Source of the DNA: UBA6170 sp942491385
Lineage (GTDB): Bacteria; Chloroflexota; Anaerolineae; Anaerolineales; Anaerolineaceae
Direction: 5' to 3'
NCBI GenBank assembly: GCA_942491385.1
Contig: CALOAF010000002.1
Location: 248,001-312,000, forward strand
DNA: 64,000 nucleotides
Of this stretch, positions 55,546 through 64,000 are shown piece by piece. Under the pieces are notes generated by a model. The model worked only from the letters and a program-made list of their open reading frames with translations, was not told the DNA's origin and made no database searches. The position numbers and the translations under genes were made by a program. Position 1 is the stretch's first letter. Every line of letters begins with the position of its first letter.

Positions 55546-56298
55546 TCACCGGGTATGGTACGAGTCAATGTTTGTAGTAACTTTATTTTTTCCGGTTGCC
55601 TTTGCTTGCTGAAGGGCTGCGTCGAGCTGGATCAACACATCATTAATATTTTCGTGTTCTGGAGTCCATGAGATGATCCCTATACTCACAGTTACATGGA
55701 TTTGGATATCCCGATATGCAAATTCATGTTCACTTAATAATATTCCCAGCCGATTTGCAAATGCCTCCGCTCCCTCCTGATCTAAACCTGGAAGCAAAAA
55801 TGCAAATTCATCCCCTCCAATGCGAGCGAATACATCAACTTCACGAGATTTACCCTGGCACACGTTGGCAAACATAATCAAGAGTTCGTCACCGACTGGA
55901 TGCCCAAACTCATCATTGACCAATTTAAAATCGTCGATATCAAGCATTATTATTGAGAAAACCTGATTATATCTTTTTGCCCGGGAAAATTCTTGATTCA
56001 ATTTCTCAAAAAAATAGCGCCGATTATGTGCTTTTGTCAACTCATCAGTGTAGGATAATTCTTCCAACTTGCAGCTCACCTCATCCAATCGGAAAAGTAA
56101 CCTGAAAAATGATGCTGCAATAAGCGGTGTAAGTATCAACGGAATAATAATTGCATTCACTGATGTTGAATTAAATAAGTCGCCTTGTCTCAAAAAATTG
56201 ATGGAAGAAGATATTCCAAAAGAGAGAAATGTTGCAATAATGGTCACAATAATGACTGAATTTCTTTTGCCGAGTTTTTTGATAAACGGTGAAAGCAT
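55546..56298 (-). CDS. Membrane-bound GGDEF diguanylate cyclase
   Basis: This 250-residue protein has two N-terminal membrane helices (about 14-35 and 45-66) and a GGDEF domain from about 80. The active site GGDEF is at 161-165, and an inhibitory RxxD (REVD, 152-155) sits five residues before it, as in feedback-regulated enzymes. It makes cyclic di-GMP. No separate sensor domain is present, so membrane or partner signals may regulate it. Confidence 0.92.
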   Translation of the reverse strand: MLSPFIKKLGKRNSVIIVTIIATFLSFGISSSINFLRQGDLFNSTSVNAIIIPLILTPLIAASFFRLLFRLDEVSCKLEELSYTDELTKAHNRRYFFEKLNQEFSRAKRYNQVFSIIMLDIDDFKLVNDEFGHPVGDELLIMFANVCQGKSREVDVFARIGGDEFAFLLPGLDQEGAEAFANRLGILLSEHEFAYRDIQIHVTVSIGIISWTPEHENINDVLIQLDAALQQAKATGKNKVTTNIDSYHTR

Positions 56299-56409
56299 TG
56301 CACTAATTTCCTAATGACATTAAGTTTATTAAGGGAAAGTTGATAATAAAATTAAATTATATACCACCATAAATAATTTCATCCTATTTTTAATTATCTA
56401 AATTTTCTT

Positions 56410-56590
56410 CTACTTCTTGCCTTCCAGATCAGCGATTAATGCTTTCATCTCAGCAATTTCTATGAGCTGTGCATCCATGATCCATCTGCCAGATCACGCA
56501 CACGTGGGTGTTCAATTTTGGCGCGTTCGCTGGTCATGAAAGCACCCTCAATCAACCGCCATATTCTTTCCCTGGAGAAACCTATTTCCC
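56410..56590 (-). pseudogene. Frameshifted fragment of a DUF305 protein
   Basis: The minus strand reads EGAFMTSERAKIEHPRVRDL, and after LADG, where a base is missing (about 56478), the next frame gives MDAQLIEIAEMKALIADLE, then GKK and TAG. This is the end of the DUF305 four-helix domain (E-H-P-x-[IV]-R-x-L-A followed by Q-x-x-E-I-A-x-M). Only about 60 codons remain, directly upstream of the HypD activase gene. Confidence 0.75.
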
Positions 56591-56607
56591 CGTTATAATG
56601 GAGTAAA

Positions 56608-56636
56608 TTGATGTTCGATTTACGTAGGTTTAAATT
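56608..56636 (+). promoter_or_regulatory. Candidate promoter of the glycyl radical enzyme operon
   Basis: TTGATG (56608-56613) and TAAATT (56631-56636), spaced 17 bases, lie only 6 bases before the activase ATG at 56643. The transcript would be nearly leaderless, which fits the lack of a good ribosome-binding site there. Confidence 0.35.
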
Positions 56637-56642
56637 GTTTCT

Positions 56643-57542
56643 ATGGGCATAATTTTCGATATCAAACACTTTTCCACCCATGACGGGCCCGGTATCCGCA
56701 CGACTGTTTTTCTAAAAGGATGCCCGTTGTCCTGTCTGTGGTGCCATAACCCCGAAAGCCAGTCACACCAGCCGGAAATGATGTATCATGCCAACCTGTG
56801 TATTGCTTGTCTGGAGTGCCTGAAAGTCTGCCCACAAGCTGCGATCAGCCAGGAGAATGGCAACCTGCTGACAGACCCGGAACTTTGTGATCTTTGCGGT
56901 GAGTGTGTAAATGTGTGTTTCAGCGGTGCCCGCGAGATGGTCGGTTATCAGACCAGTGTGGCGGGTATCCTCGAAGAAATCAAAAAAGATATCCCTTTTT
57001 ACGACCAATCCGGTGGAGGAGTGACCTTCTCAGGCGGTGAGCCGTTGATGCAGTCGGGATTTTTACTTGATCTGCTGAAGGCCTGTAAGGATGTTGACAT
57101 ACATACGACGGTCGATACCTGTGGTTACACATCCAAGGAAGTCTTGTCCCAGCTATTACCCTGGGTAGACCTATTTTTGTATGACATCAAAGCAGTGGAT
57201 GAGGACCTGCACAAACATCTGACCGGTGTTTCCAATCAGGTGATTCTAGAGAACCTACGCTGGCTTTCAAAATTGGGTAAAAAGGTGATCATCCGCGTGC
57301 CGGTTGTGCCCGGATTGAATGATTCCCAACAAGAATTGCAGCAGTTGGCAGCGTTTGCCGCCAGTCTTCCCGGCCTGGATGATATTGAACTGTTACCCTA
57401 TCACCCAATCGGAATGGAGAAATATTGCCGCCTGCAGCGTATGTATACGTTAAAGGAAGTTAATGCGCCCACAGAGGAACACTTACTGAAGATGGCTGAT
57501 TTCCTGAGAAAATCACATTTAGAAGTTCATATCGGAGGTTGA
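56643..57542 (+). CDS. Glycyl radical enzyme activating enzyme
   Basis: This 299-residue radical SAM protein installs the glycyl radical in its partner. The SAM cluster motif CxxxCxxC is Cys27, Cys31, Cys34 (GCPLSCLWC). A ferredoxin-like insert with two [4Fe-4S] motifs follows (Cys53/56/59/63 and Cys82/85/88/92), as in activases of the HypD, CutC and related enzymes. SGGEPLMQ (about 134-141) binds SAM. It lies 4 bases before the enzyme gene, so the pair is coupled. The start is ATG 56643 in a weak Shine-Dalgarno context. Confidence 0.95.
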   Translation: MGIIFDIKHFSTHDGPGIRTTVFLKGCPLSCLWCHNPESQSHQPEMMYHANLCIACLECLKVCPQAAISQENGNLLTDPELCDLCGECVNVCFSGAREMVGYQTSVAGILEEIKKDIPFYDQSGGGVTFSGGEPLMQSGFLLDLLKACKDVDIHTTVDTCGYTSKEVLSQLLPWVDLFLYDIKAVDEDLHKHLTGVSNQVILENLRWLSKLGKKVIIRVPVVPGLNDSQQELQQLAAFAASLPGLDDIELLPYHPIGMEKYCRLQRMYTLKEVNAPTEEHLLKMADFLRKSHLEVHIGG

Positions 57543-57546
57543 TGCC

Positions 57547-59913
57547 ATGAGTAAAAGTGAACGTGTGCTGCGATTAAGGCAACAAAGCCTGGATACACCG
57601 GCTACAATATCTACTCAACGAGCAAAACTGTTGACCGAATTTTATCAGCAGCAGCAAGCGCTTCTTTCACCTCCTTTGCAACGGGCGCGTGCTTTTCAAT
57701 ATTTACTCGATAATGAAGACCTTTACCTGGGAGAAGGGGAACTAATTGTGGGAGAAAAGGGGTATTTTCCTAAAGCTGCCGCTACCTTCCCGGAATTATG
57801 CTGTCATAGCCTTGAAGATTTAAAAATCTTGAATGAACGCGAAAAAATCCCCTTTCAGGTTGCAGAAAAGGATTTCAATCTTTATGCTGAAAAAATAATT
57901 CCTTTCTGGCAAGGGAAGTCGATGCGCGAACTGATATTTGCCGAAATGGAAAAGGAATGGCAGGATTGTTACGAAGCCGGCATCTTCACCGAATTCATGG
58001 AACAGCGGGCAGCCGGGCATACCGTATTGGACGATAAGATTTATCGCAAAGGCATGCTCGATTTTATGGGTGATATCGATCAGAGTTTGCAAAAACTGGA
58101 TTATCTGAATGATCCGCGCGCCTATGATAAAGAACAGGAATTAAAGGCCATGCAAGTCTGTGCCCAGGCATTGATCGATTACGCTGGGCGTTATGCCACC
58201 GAAGCCCGTCGCCAGGCTGCCTACGAGCCAGACCCTGATCGCCGGGCTGAATTGGAAAATATTGCCGAAGTCTGCGATTGGGTTCCTGCCAGGGCACCGC
58301 GCAATTTTCATGAGGCCATCCAGTATTACTGGTTTGTCCATCTGGGTGTGACCAAGGAGCTCAACACCTGGGATTCTTTCAGCCCGGGACGTCTGGACCA
58401 GCATCTGAACCCCTTTTACAAACGTGGGTTACAAGATGGCAGTCTGACGCACGAAAGTGCCGAGGAACTCTTGCAGTGTCTATGGATCAAATTCAACAAC
58501 CAGCCGGCACCTCCCAAAGTTGGTGTTACGATGGCCGAAAGCAGCACCTACACCGATTTCGCGCAGATCAATCTGGGTGGGTTAAAAGAGGACGGTTCAG
58601 ATGCAGTCAATGAAGTAACTTTCTTGCTGCTGGATGTGGTTGAGGAGATGCGCCTGTTGCAACCCAGTGCTTCGATCCATGTCAGCAAAAAAGGACCCAA
58701 TCATCTGATCAAACGGGCTGCCAAAATCATCCGCACGGGTTATGGACAGCCCTCGATTTTCAATACCGATGCTGTCATCCAGGAAATGGTCAATTTTGGA
58801 AAATCCCTGCAAGATGCACGTAATGGCGGCACAAGCGGTTGTGTTGAAACCGGCGCATTTGGCAAAGAAAATTACACCCTCACAGGTTACCTGAACCTTC
58901 CAAAAATCCTGGAAGTAACCCTGCATAACGGCATCGACCCGCGCAGTGGAAAACAAATCGGGCTGAAGACCGGTGTCATACAAGATTTGGGTAGTTTTCA
59001 AGATCTGTTTGCTGCTTTCTGTAAACAATTGAACCATTTTATTGAGATTAAGGTGAATGGCAACCAGGTGATTGAAAGGCTGTATGCGCGCCTCTTACCA
59101 GCACCATTCCTTTCCCTATTAATCGATGACTGCATCAGCAAGGGACTTGACTATCATGAAGGCGGAGCGCGCTATAATACAACCTACATCCAGGGGGTTG
59201 GGATCGCTTCCATAACGGATACGCTGAGTGCGATCAAAACGCATGTATTTGACGATAAACACTTCAGTCTTGCAGAACTGTTGCAGATGCTGGAGGTTAA
59301 TTTTTCCGGGTACGAACGCGAGCGTCAGCTATTAATGAACCAAACCCCCCGCTATGGCAATGATGATGACCGGGCAGATAAAATCATGCTTATGGTCTTT
59401 AATGCCTTTCATGATGCAGTCGTTGGGCGGCCAACAACGAAAGGCGGAAAATATAATATTGACATGCTACCCACCACCTGCCATGTGTATTTTGGGAGCG
59501 TGATGGGTGCATCGGCAGATGGGCGCCTGGCTGGCAAGCCGCTGTCCGAAGGGATATCTCCGGTTCAGGGGGCCGACCGCAACGGCCCAACTGCTGTTTT
59601 AAAGTCTGCTGCCAAGATGGACCATTTGCGCACGGGTGGCACGCTGCTTAACCAGAAATTCACTCCCGGATTGCTGCGTGATGAAGCGGGGCTCAACGGG
59701 TTGGTGCAACTGGTGCGCACTTATTTCAATCTGGATGGACATCACATCCAATTCAATGTGATCGATGAGGAGACTCTCCGGGCAGCCCAACTTAACCCCT
59801 CCGAACACCGTGACCTGATCGTACGGGTTGCCGGGTACAGCGATTATTTCTGTGATCTGAACCAGGTCCTGCAGGAGGAGATCATCTCACGCACCGGGCA
59901 TGATCAGTTTTAA
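57547..59913 (+). CDS. hypD: Glycyl radical enzyme, likely trans-4-hydroxy-L-proline dehydratase
   Basis: This 788-residue enzyme has the thiyl-radical Cys432 and base Glu434 in SGCVETGAFG and the glycyl radical Gly763 in RVAGYSD. The active-site residues that I recall for C. difficile HypD (Asp278, Ser334, Phe340, Cys434, Glu436, Tyr450, Thr645) all fall at the expected place with a constant offset of 2: Asp276, Ser332, Phe338, Cys432, Glu434, Tyr448 and Thr643. HypD dehydrates hydroxyproline to pyrroline-5-carboxylate, which a reductase turns into proline. No such reductase is in the window. Other glycyl radical dehydratases remain possible. Confidence 0.85.
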   Translation: MSKSERVLRLRQQSLDTPATISTQRAKLLTEFYQQQQALLSPPLQRARAFQYLLDNEDLYLGEGELIVGEKGYFPKAAATFPELCCHSLEDLKILNEREKIPFQVAEKDFNLYAEKIIPFWQGKSMRELIFAEMEKEWQDCYEAGIFTEFMEQRAAGHTVLDDKIYRKGMLDFMGDIDQSLQKLDYLNDPRAYDKEQELKAMQVCAQALIDYAGRYATEARRQAAYEPDPDRRAELENIAEVCDWVPARAPRNFHEAIQYYWFVHLGVTKELNTWDSFSPGRLDQHLNPFYKRGLQDGSLTHESAEELLQCLWIKFNNQPAPPKVGVTMAESSTYTDFAQINLGGLKEDGSDAVNEVTFLLLDVVEEMRLLQPSASIHVSKKGPNHLIKRAAKIIRTGYGQPSIFNTDAVIQEMVNFGKSLQDARNGGTSGCVETGAFGKENYTLTGYLNLPKILEVTLHNGIDPRSGKQIGLKTGVIQDLGSFQDLFAAFCKQLNHFIEIKVNGNQVIERLYARLLPAPFLSLLIDDCISKGLDYHEGGARYNTTYIQGVGIASITDTLSAIKTHVFDDKHFSLAELLQMLEVNFSGYERERQLLMNQTPRYGNDDDRADKIMLMVFNAFHDAVVGRPTTKGGKYNIDMLPTTCHVYFGSVMGASADGRLAGKPLSEGISPVQGADRNGPTAVLKSAAKMDHLRTGGTLLNQKFTPGLLRDEAGLNGLVQLVRTYFNLDGHHIQFNVIDEETLRAAQLNPSEHRDLIVRVAGYSDYFCDLNQVLQEEIISRTGHDQF

Positions 59914-59942
59914 ATTTGGAAGTAGAATAAATTTTACCTAGC

Positions 59943-60788
59943 TTAAGGCCACATACACGGGCTTGGTTTTCCGGAGCCATTCCGGGCTGCGCACAATGGT
60001 TCCACACTGCCGGGTTCAGTGACATTTCCTTGTAATTGGTTCATATTATCTTTCATCCTAAATTGAAATTGGCCCGAGTATCCAAAATCATTGGTAATCA
60101 GCCCAGATAAAACTTGTCCATTTTCAGACAGTGTGCCATTAATAAACGTCTTGATTCCTGATGTAGCAATTTCACCACCGACGCTAACCCCATTTTGAGA
60201 CAGATTCATAGGGATCACAACTGCAAATCCGGATACCCAAACTGTATAGTTTCCTGTCCAATCATAAAATGGTGGTGTTTCCGCAAGAGACAGGCTGTTT
60301 ACATCACCCTGAATGGTGGCGTATGCAGTGGTGATCCAACAGGTACCATCACCATCCGGGTTGTTGATCAGCACCCAAGCCTGGCTGGAATGGCGGCCAA
60401 CCACCTCAACGGTTTCACCTTTTAGTAAAGCGCCTCGATAATCGTAAACGAGATGCGGCCCAAAGCGGCAGTTGGTATCCAGGCTGACAGAAACCATCGG
60501 GGCAGCCGGAGTGGGTGTGAGTGTGATGGTTGGTGTAGAGCTAGCGCTAGGCTCCGGGGTTTGGCTGGGTTGTGTGGTTTCTGTTGGTGGAACTGCTACG
60601 GTTGGCGTAGTTTGTAAACTCTCTAAGGTTACGGCGAGGGCTTGCATGGTGAGCTGAGCCTGAACCGTTAGCTCCACTTGATCCTGAATATCAGACAGCT
60701 GGGAAACCGCTGTACCGGGGATGTTGCAAGCCATCATGGTGAGGATGATCACACCAATCAGATAACCTAGCGATCTATATCTATACAT
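59943..60788 (-). CDS. SH3b-domain lipoprotein
   Basis: This 281-residue protein has a lipoprotein signal (LTMMACNIPG), a coil-like segment (SQLSDIQDQVELTVQAQL), and a Thr/Pro/Ser-rich spacer (about 60-95). A bacterial SH3-type domain (about 98-165, CRFGPHLVYDYRGALLKGE and CWITTAYA) precedes a C-terminal beta-rich domain (about 175-275) with a Cys pair near the end. The SH3b domain suggests binding to cell wall or other surface polymer. It is convergent with the HypD gene. Confidence 0.75.
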   Translation of the reverse strand: MYRYRSLGYLIGVIILTMMACNIPGTAVSQLSDIQDQVELTVQAQLTMQALAVTLESLQTTPTVAVPPTETTQPSQTPEPSASSTPTITLTPTPAAPMVSVSLDTNCRFGPHLVYDYRGALLKGETVEVVGRHSSQAWVLINNPDGDGTCWITTAYATIQGDVNSLSLAETPPFYDWTGNYTVWVSGFAVVIPMNLSQNGVSVGGEIATSGIKTFINGTLSENGQVLSGLITNDFGYSGQFQFRMKDNMNQLQGNVTEPGSVEPLCAARNGSGKPSPCMWP

Positions 60789-61254
60789 GAGAAAGTCCTG
60801 TTACAAATCAGATTTAGTTTATCCGTATTATATAAGTAAAGCAGGTATTAACGCAAATTGTAACCTCAGCTCATTTGGATTCAGATGATTCAGCATGCTA
60901 CGGTTCATACCTTTGATGAATTCCGACCACTACTCCACAATTAATTCGTGACTTCCGAGTTATAGTATGCCTGTTAAGGGATGAAGTACCCATGAGAATT
61001 CGAGCAAATACCTTAACAAGGTACCAAATATATGTTTAAGGTTTAACAATCTCGGTGTCTGGAAGGTTTTATAATTTAGTTGCGAAAAGCCTCCTATGAA
61101 TGATTCAGCTGCAACTTCTAGCAATTTACCTTAATTTATTTTCTTCTTGCACTTGTTTAAAAGTCATGCGTGGAATTGAATGAATTTTCAAATTTTTTCA
61201 ATATAATTAAATTTTCTCATCAATTTCCCAGTAATCAAAATGGAGGCGTTTTGC
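60789..61254. other. Intergenic stretch without gene
   Basis: No open frame of note and no tRNA. It is AT-rich near its right end (AATATAATTAAATTTT before the fucosidase), where a promoter is likely but no clean pair of boxes was found. A GGAGG at 61242-61246 serves the fucosidase start. Confidence 0.5.
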
Positions 61255-63189
61255 ATGGTGTTAAATAAAAACCCAATGAGGGTCAATGACCGCATGGATT
61301 GGTATCAGGAAGCAAAATTTGGTATGTTTATCCACTGGGGTGTTTACAGTGTAGCGGAAGTGGAAGCATCCTGGCCGATCATGGCGCCTGATCTATCCGA
61401 AGCCATGTTTGCAAATCACACCCGCATCAATGAAAAAGAATATGCTTCTTTACCTGCACGATTTAACCCAACTGGGTTTGATGCGGATGCCTGGGTGCAA
61501 ATGGCTAAAGAAGCAGGCATGCGCTATATGGTGATTACATCGAAACATCATGATGGATTCTGTATGTTCGATGCGCCCGGGACCGATTACAAAATCACAA
61601 ATACCCCTTATGGGAAAGACATCTGCCTGGAATTGGCCCAGGCCTGTGCCAGACAGAATATGCCTTTGGGTTTTTACTATTCGCCACCGGATATGAATCA
61701 CCCTGGCTATCGGAACACAAATAAACCCGCGACAAAAAATTGGACAGGAGAGCCGAAACGCAAAGAATGGGGTGAATACCTGGATTATATGGAGAGTCAC
61801 ATCCGCAAATTACTGACCGGGTATGGAGAAGTGAGTATTATTTGGTTTGATGGATTAACGAATCATGGTAAATATGACCCTCCTCGTTTTCATAAGCTAG
61901 TCCATGAACTCAGTCCGAATACACTGATCAATGACCGCTTAGGAGATGGGTTTGATTACGTCACGCCGGAACAGTTTATTCCAAAAGTAGGAATTCCAGC
62001 AAAAACTGGCAAACCGCCCGCAGGTCTTGATCCCGGTGGGGATAGTTTTTTTAATGCCATTTGCTTTTTGTTCAAGGTTCCGATTATCCGTGGCTGGATA
62101 CGCAAACAAATGATGAAATATTCCAAAGGGGAACTCGAATTAACTCCCGTGCATCAGGAGCCATACCCTTCTCCGGAACAATTCCAACCCTGGGAGACTT
62201 GTATGACCATGGGGCAAACCTGGGCACATAATCCTAACGAGACAAAATGGAAATCACCTCAAGACCTGGTTCGTAATTTGGTTAACGTTGTCAGCCGCGG
62301 TGGCAATTACCTGCTCAATGTAGGTCCAACCGCGCAAGGAGTTTTCCCCGACGAGGCAATTGATCGACTGCAGCATGTGGGCAAGTGGATGAAAACCTAC
62401 AATGCTGCCATCTACGGTAATACCTATACACCTTTACAGAGGCAGTCCTGGGGCCAAACAACTCGCAAAGATGACAAGCTGTATTTACACGTCTTCGAGT
62501 GGCCGGAAAATGGCAAACTTGTCATTGACTCTTTCCCCGGGACAGCCAGCGAAATCAGTGATTTTTCAGGAGAATCCCTGCTGTTTACCCAGAAAAATGG
62601 TGATCTTGAAATTTCTCTGCCCCCACCATCACCAGACCCGGATGTATCTGTCCTGGTTGTAGAAATTGACAGTACCGAACCTGGTTGGCACAATTATTCT
62701 GCCCCAGCTGTGACCACAACCCCACTCGGGAAATACGTGAAAAATATGGCTGTCTTCAGCGGATGGGTGAACGCGTTTCTAAACGGTTTAATTGCATTCT
62801 TCACGTATCGCACCCGCACGGGAATTCCCTTCAACGAAGCCGCTGTGGATATCCCCATAACCGTGTTTATCCTCGTCTTTCTGGTTACCTGGCTTACGGT
62901 TGGGTCAGTTCGAAAAGAATATTCGAAGGGCAATATCACGAAGGGGCTATCTTCCCGACGCAGTTTTAAACTACCTAAGAATGCAGCCTTACGGGCGTTG
63001 ATCTTCGCTCTAGCTGGATCCATCCTCTGGGGTGGCTTCCTGGATGGAATTCTTTTCTTGATTACGCCTGACGGATTTAGCAACTGGGGATACGTCCTGA
63101 CCAAAACGTTGTATACTGGCCTAACCGCCGCCCTGGCAACTATTGCGACAATATTTAGCGTCGCTAAAGACGAGAACCGGAGATCATGA
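61255..63189 (+). CDS. GH29 alpha-L-fucosidase with C-terminal four-helix membrane domain
   Basis: Starting at ATG 61255 (GGAGG 8 bases upstream; the ATG at 61240 overlaps that site) the protein has about 644 residues. Residues 14-420 are a GH29 fucosidase: WYQEAKFGMFIHWGVYSV, SKHHDGFCMFD and the nucleophile Asp199 in IIWFDGLTN. A C-terminal beta-sandwich part follows (about 420-480). From about 500 there are four hydrophobic helices (AFLNGLIAFFTY, ITVFILVFLVTWLTVGSV, ALRALIFALAGSILWGGFL, TALAAL-like) with basic loops. There is no N-terminal signal, so the catalytic domain may face the cytoplasm. It lies in a cluster with a mutarotase. Confidence 0.92.
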   Translation: MVLNKNPMRVNDRMDWYQEAKFGMFIHWGVYSVAEVEASWPIMAPDLSEAMFANHTRINEKEYASLPARFNPTGFDADAWVQMAKEAGMRYMVITSKHHDGFCMFDAPGTDYKITNTPYGKDICLELAQACARQNMPLGFYYSPPDMNHPGYRNTNKPATKNWTGEPKRKEWGEYLDYMESHIRKLLTGYGEVSIIWFDGLTNHGKYDPPRFHKLVHELSPNTLINDRLGDGFDYVTPEQFIPKVGIPAKTGKPPAGLDPGGDSFFNAICFLFKVPIIRGWIRKQMMKYSKGELELTPVHQEPYPSPEQFQPWETCMTMGQTWAHNPNETKWKSPQDLVRNLVNVVSRGGNYLLNVGPTAQGVFPDEAIDRLQHVGKWMKTYNAAIYGNTYTPLQRQSWGQTTRKDDKLYLHVFEWPENGKLVIDSFPGTASEISDFSGESLLFTQKNGDLEISLPPPSPDPDVSVLVVEIDSTEPGWHNYSAPAVTTTPLGKYVKNMAVFSGWVNAFLNGLIAFFTYRTRTGIPFNEAAVDIPITVFILVFLVTWLTVGSVRKEYSKGNITKGLSSRRSFKLPKNAALRALIFALAGSILWGGFLDGILFLITPDGFSNWGYVLTKTLYTGLTAALATIATIFSVAKDENRRS

Positions 63190-63512
63190 TGGAACGGTTC
63201 GGAAGCATCATCAGATTAAAACCCGAAAAGCTTGATGAATATAAAGAATTGCATGCGCATGTCTGGCCGGACGTGTTAAAGATGATCAAAGTGTGCAACA
63301 TCCAAAATTATTCGATCTACTATAAAGATGGCTACCTCTTTAGTTATTTTGAATACACAGGCAATGATTTCTCTGTTGACATGAAAAAAATGGCCGCTGA
63401 TCCTACAACCCAGGCGTGGTGGAAGTTAACAGAACCATGTCAGGAACCGTTAGAGTCCCGGTCTGAAGGCGAATGGTGGGCAAGCATGGAAGAATTCTTC
63501 CATCTGGATTAA
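63186..63512 (+). CDS. rhaM: L-rhamnose/L-fucose mutarotase
   Basis: This 108-residue protein begins ERFGSIIRLKPEKLDEYKEL. His in LHAHVWPDV is the usual catalytic His, and NYSIYYKDGYLFSYFEY is the RhaM core. It interconverts the anomers of rhamnose or fucose. It overlaps the fucosidase gene by 4 bases, so it probably acts on the released fucose. The family is also called YiiL. An ATG at 63186 or 63189 may start it. Confidence 0.9.
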   Translation: MMERFGSIIRLKPEKLDEYKELHAHVWPDVLKMIKVCNIQNYSIYYKDGYLFSYFEYTGNDFSVDMKKMAADPTTQAWWKLTEPCQEPLESRSEGEWWASMEEFFHLD

Positions 63513-63524
63513 ACGGGATTATTG

Positions 63525-64000
63525 ATGAATTCACGCCAACGCATCCTCGCATCCATTGATCATCAGGAACCGGACCGTCTCCCGGTTGATCTGGGAGCTA
63601 CGCCAAGTTCAGGAATTTCCGCCATTGCTTACGATCACCTCTTACGCTTTCTTCCACTGAAGGATAAACGTAATTGGGTTTATGATGTCGTCCAGCAGGT
63701 TGCGCAGCCTTCGTATGAATTGCTGGATTACTTTTCTATCGATGCAGTTGATCTTGGACGTACTTTTAATCAGAACGACTCTGACTGGTACGATTACACA
63801 CTGCTAAATAACAGCACTGCCCAACAACCTGTCTGGTTCAATCCTGAAAGGCAGACTGATGGCTCGTCTTTGGTTTTCAAAAATGGAGAAGCTATTGCGG
63901 CTATGCCGGCTTCTGCCTTTTCTTATGATCAAATAACTTTTCCATTTCTGGATGGCTATCCCGCCGATTTCGGAGCAAACCTGGATGAAGCAATGGGGAA
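63525..64000 (+). CDS. Uroporphyrinogen-decarboxylase-family protein (partial)
   Basis: The frame from ATG 63525 (MNSRQRILASIDHQEPDRLP) is open to the window end, giving about 158 residues. The start is that of the URO-D/MtaA family, which in Chloroflexota and Bacteroidota is often found beside deoxysugar genes and is usually not heme biosynthetic. It lies 12 bases after the mutarotase gene in the same direction. The C-terminal part is outside the window. Confidence 0.8.
   Translation, partial: MNSRQRILASIDHQEPDRLPVDLGATPSSGISAIAYDHLLRFLPLKDKRNWVYDVVQQVAQPSYELLDYFSIDAVDLGRTFNQNDSDWYDYTLLNNSTAQQPVWFNPERQTDGSSLVFKNGEAIAAMPASAFSYDQITFPFLDGYPADFGANLDEAMG

Noticed and set aside
1..64000. CRISPR arrays, insertion sequences, prophage or plasmid origin
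   Set aside because: No regularly spaced direct repeats, transposase, integrase, phage or replication genes were seen.

Overview
The window looks like part of the chromosome of an anaerobic, fermentative bacterium of the Chloroflexota, most likely class Anaerolineae. This is inference from gene content and style: secreted proteins with a YLPL-type motif, Asp-box propellers, Pro/Glu/Thr-rich lipoprotein linkers, an oxidative ornithine pathway, glycyl-radical and radical-SAM enzymes, and moderate-to-low GC. I saw no rRNA, convincing tRNA, CRISPR array or intact insertion sequence.

Layout. (1) 1-5.6 kb, minus strand: an ornithine fermentation operon, ord-ortA-ortB-oraS-oraE, followed by the start of a GlmL/MutL-like ATPase. 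It turns D-ornithine into acetyl-CoA plus alanine. (2) 5.7-11.4 kb: miscellaneous genes (HhH-domain membrane protein, carotenoid-desaturase-like oxidoreductase, PflX-like radical SAM protein), a decayed TfoX-domain gene and a GntR regulator. (3) 11.5-14.8 kb, plus strand: a compact bacterial microcompartment (BMC) operon with an RpiB-like isomerase and a DeoC aldolase, both with N-terminal encapsulation-type helices, three BMC-P vertex proteins, one BMC-H shell protein and a small accessory protein. No aldehyde or alcohol dehydrogenase is encoded beside it. (4) 14.9-31.8 kb: secreted M23 peptidase and beta-propeller proteins, a sugar ABC transporter (binding protein plus two permeases, one with a large membrane insertion), a phosphodiesterase, a multidomain extracellular nuclease, a membrane hydrolase and a rhamnulose-1-phosphate-aldolase-like protein.

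(5) 32-40 kb: membrane proteins, an FAD oxidoreductase/SDR pair, a SOUL protein, an exported MsrAB fusion, and a MarR regulator with a haloalkane-dehalogenase-like hydrolase. (6) 40.1-50 kb: a peptide scavenging operon made of LD-carboxypeptidase, an oligopeptide ABC transporter (SBP, two permeases, two ATPases), two M20 peptidases and an IclR regulator. One permease and one ATPase gene each carry a frameshift. (7) 50-56.6 kb: a gene-poor, scarred stretch with remnants of SDR, DUF4256, DUF305 and an unknown gene, among diaminopropionate ammonia-lyase, a ClbS/DfsB protein and a diguanylate cyclase. (8) 56.6-59.9 kb: a glycyl radical enzyme and its activase whose active-site residues match trans-4-hydroxy-L-proline dehydratase (HypD). 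(9) 61.2-64 kb: a fucose/rhamnose cluster with a GH29 fucosidase fused to a C-terminal membrane domain, an L-rhamnose-type mutarotase and the start of a uroporphyrinogen-decarboxylase-family protein.

Taken together the genes suggest a scavenger of amino acids, cell-wall peptides and deoxysugars. Amino acid routes (ornithine, hydroxyproline, diaminopropionate) sit near peptide uptake. Sugar-phosphate chemistry is placed in a minimal BMC. Several short pseudogene scars mark recent gene loss.
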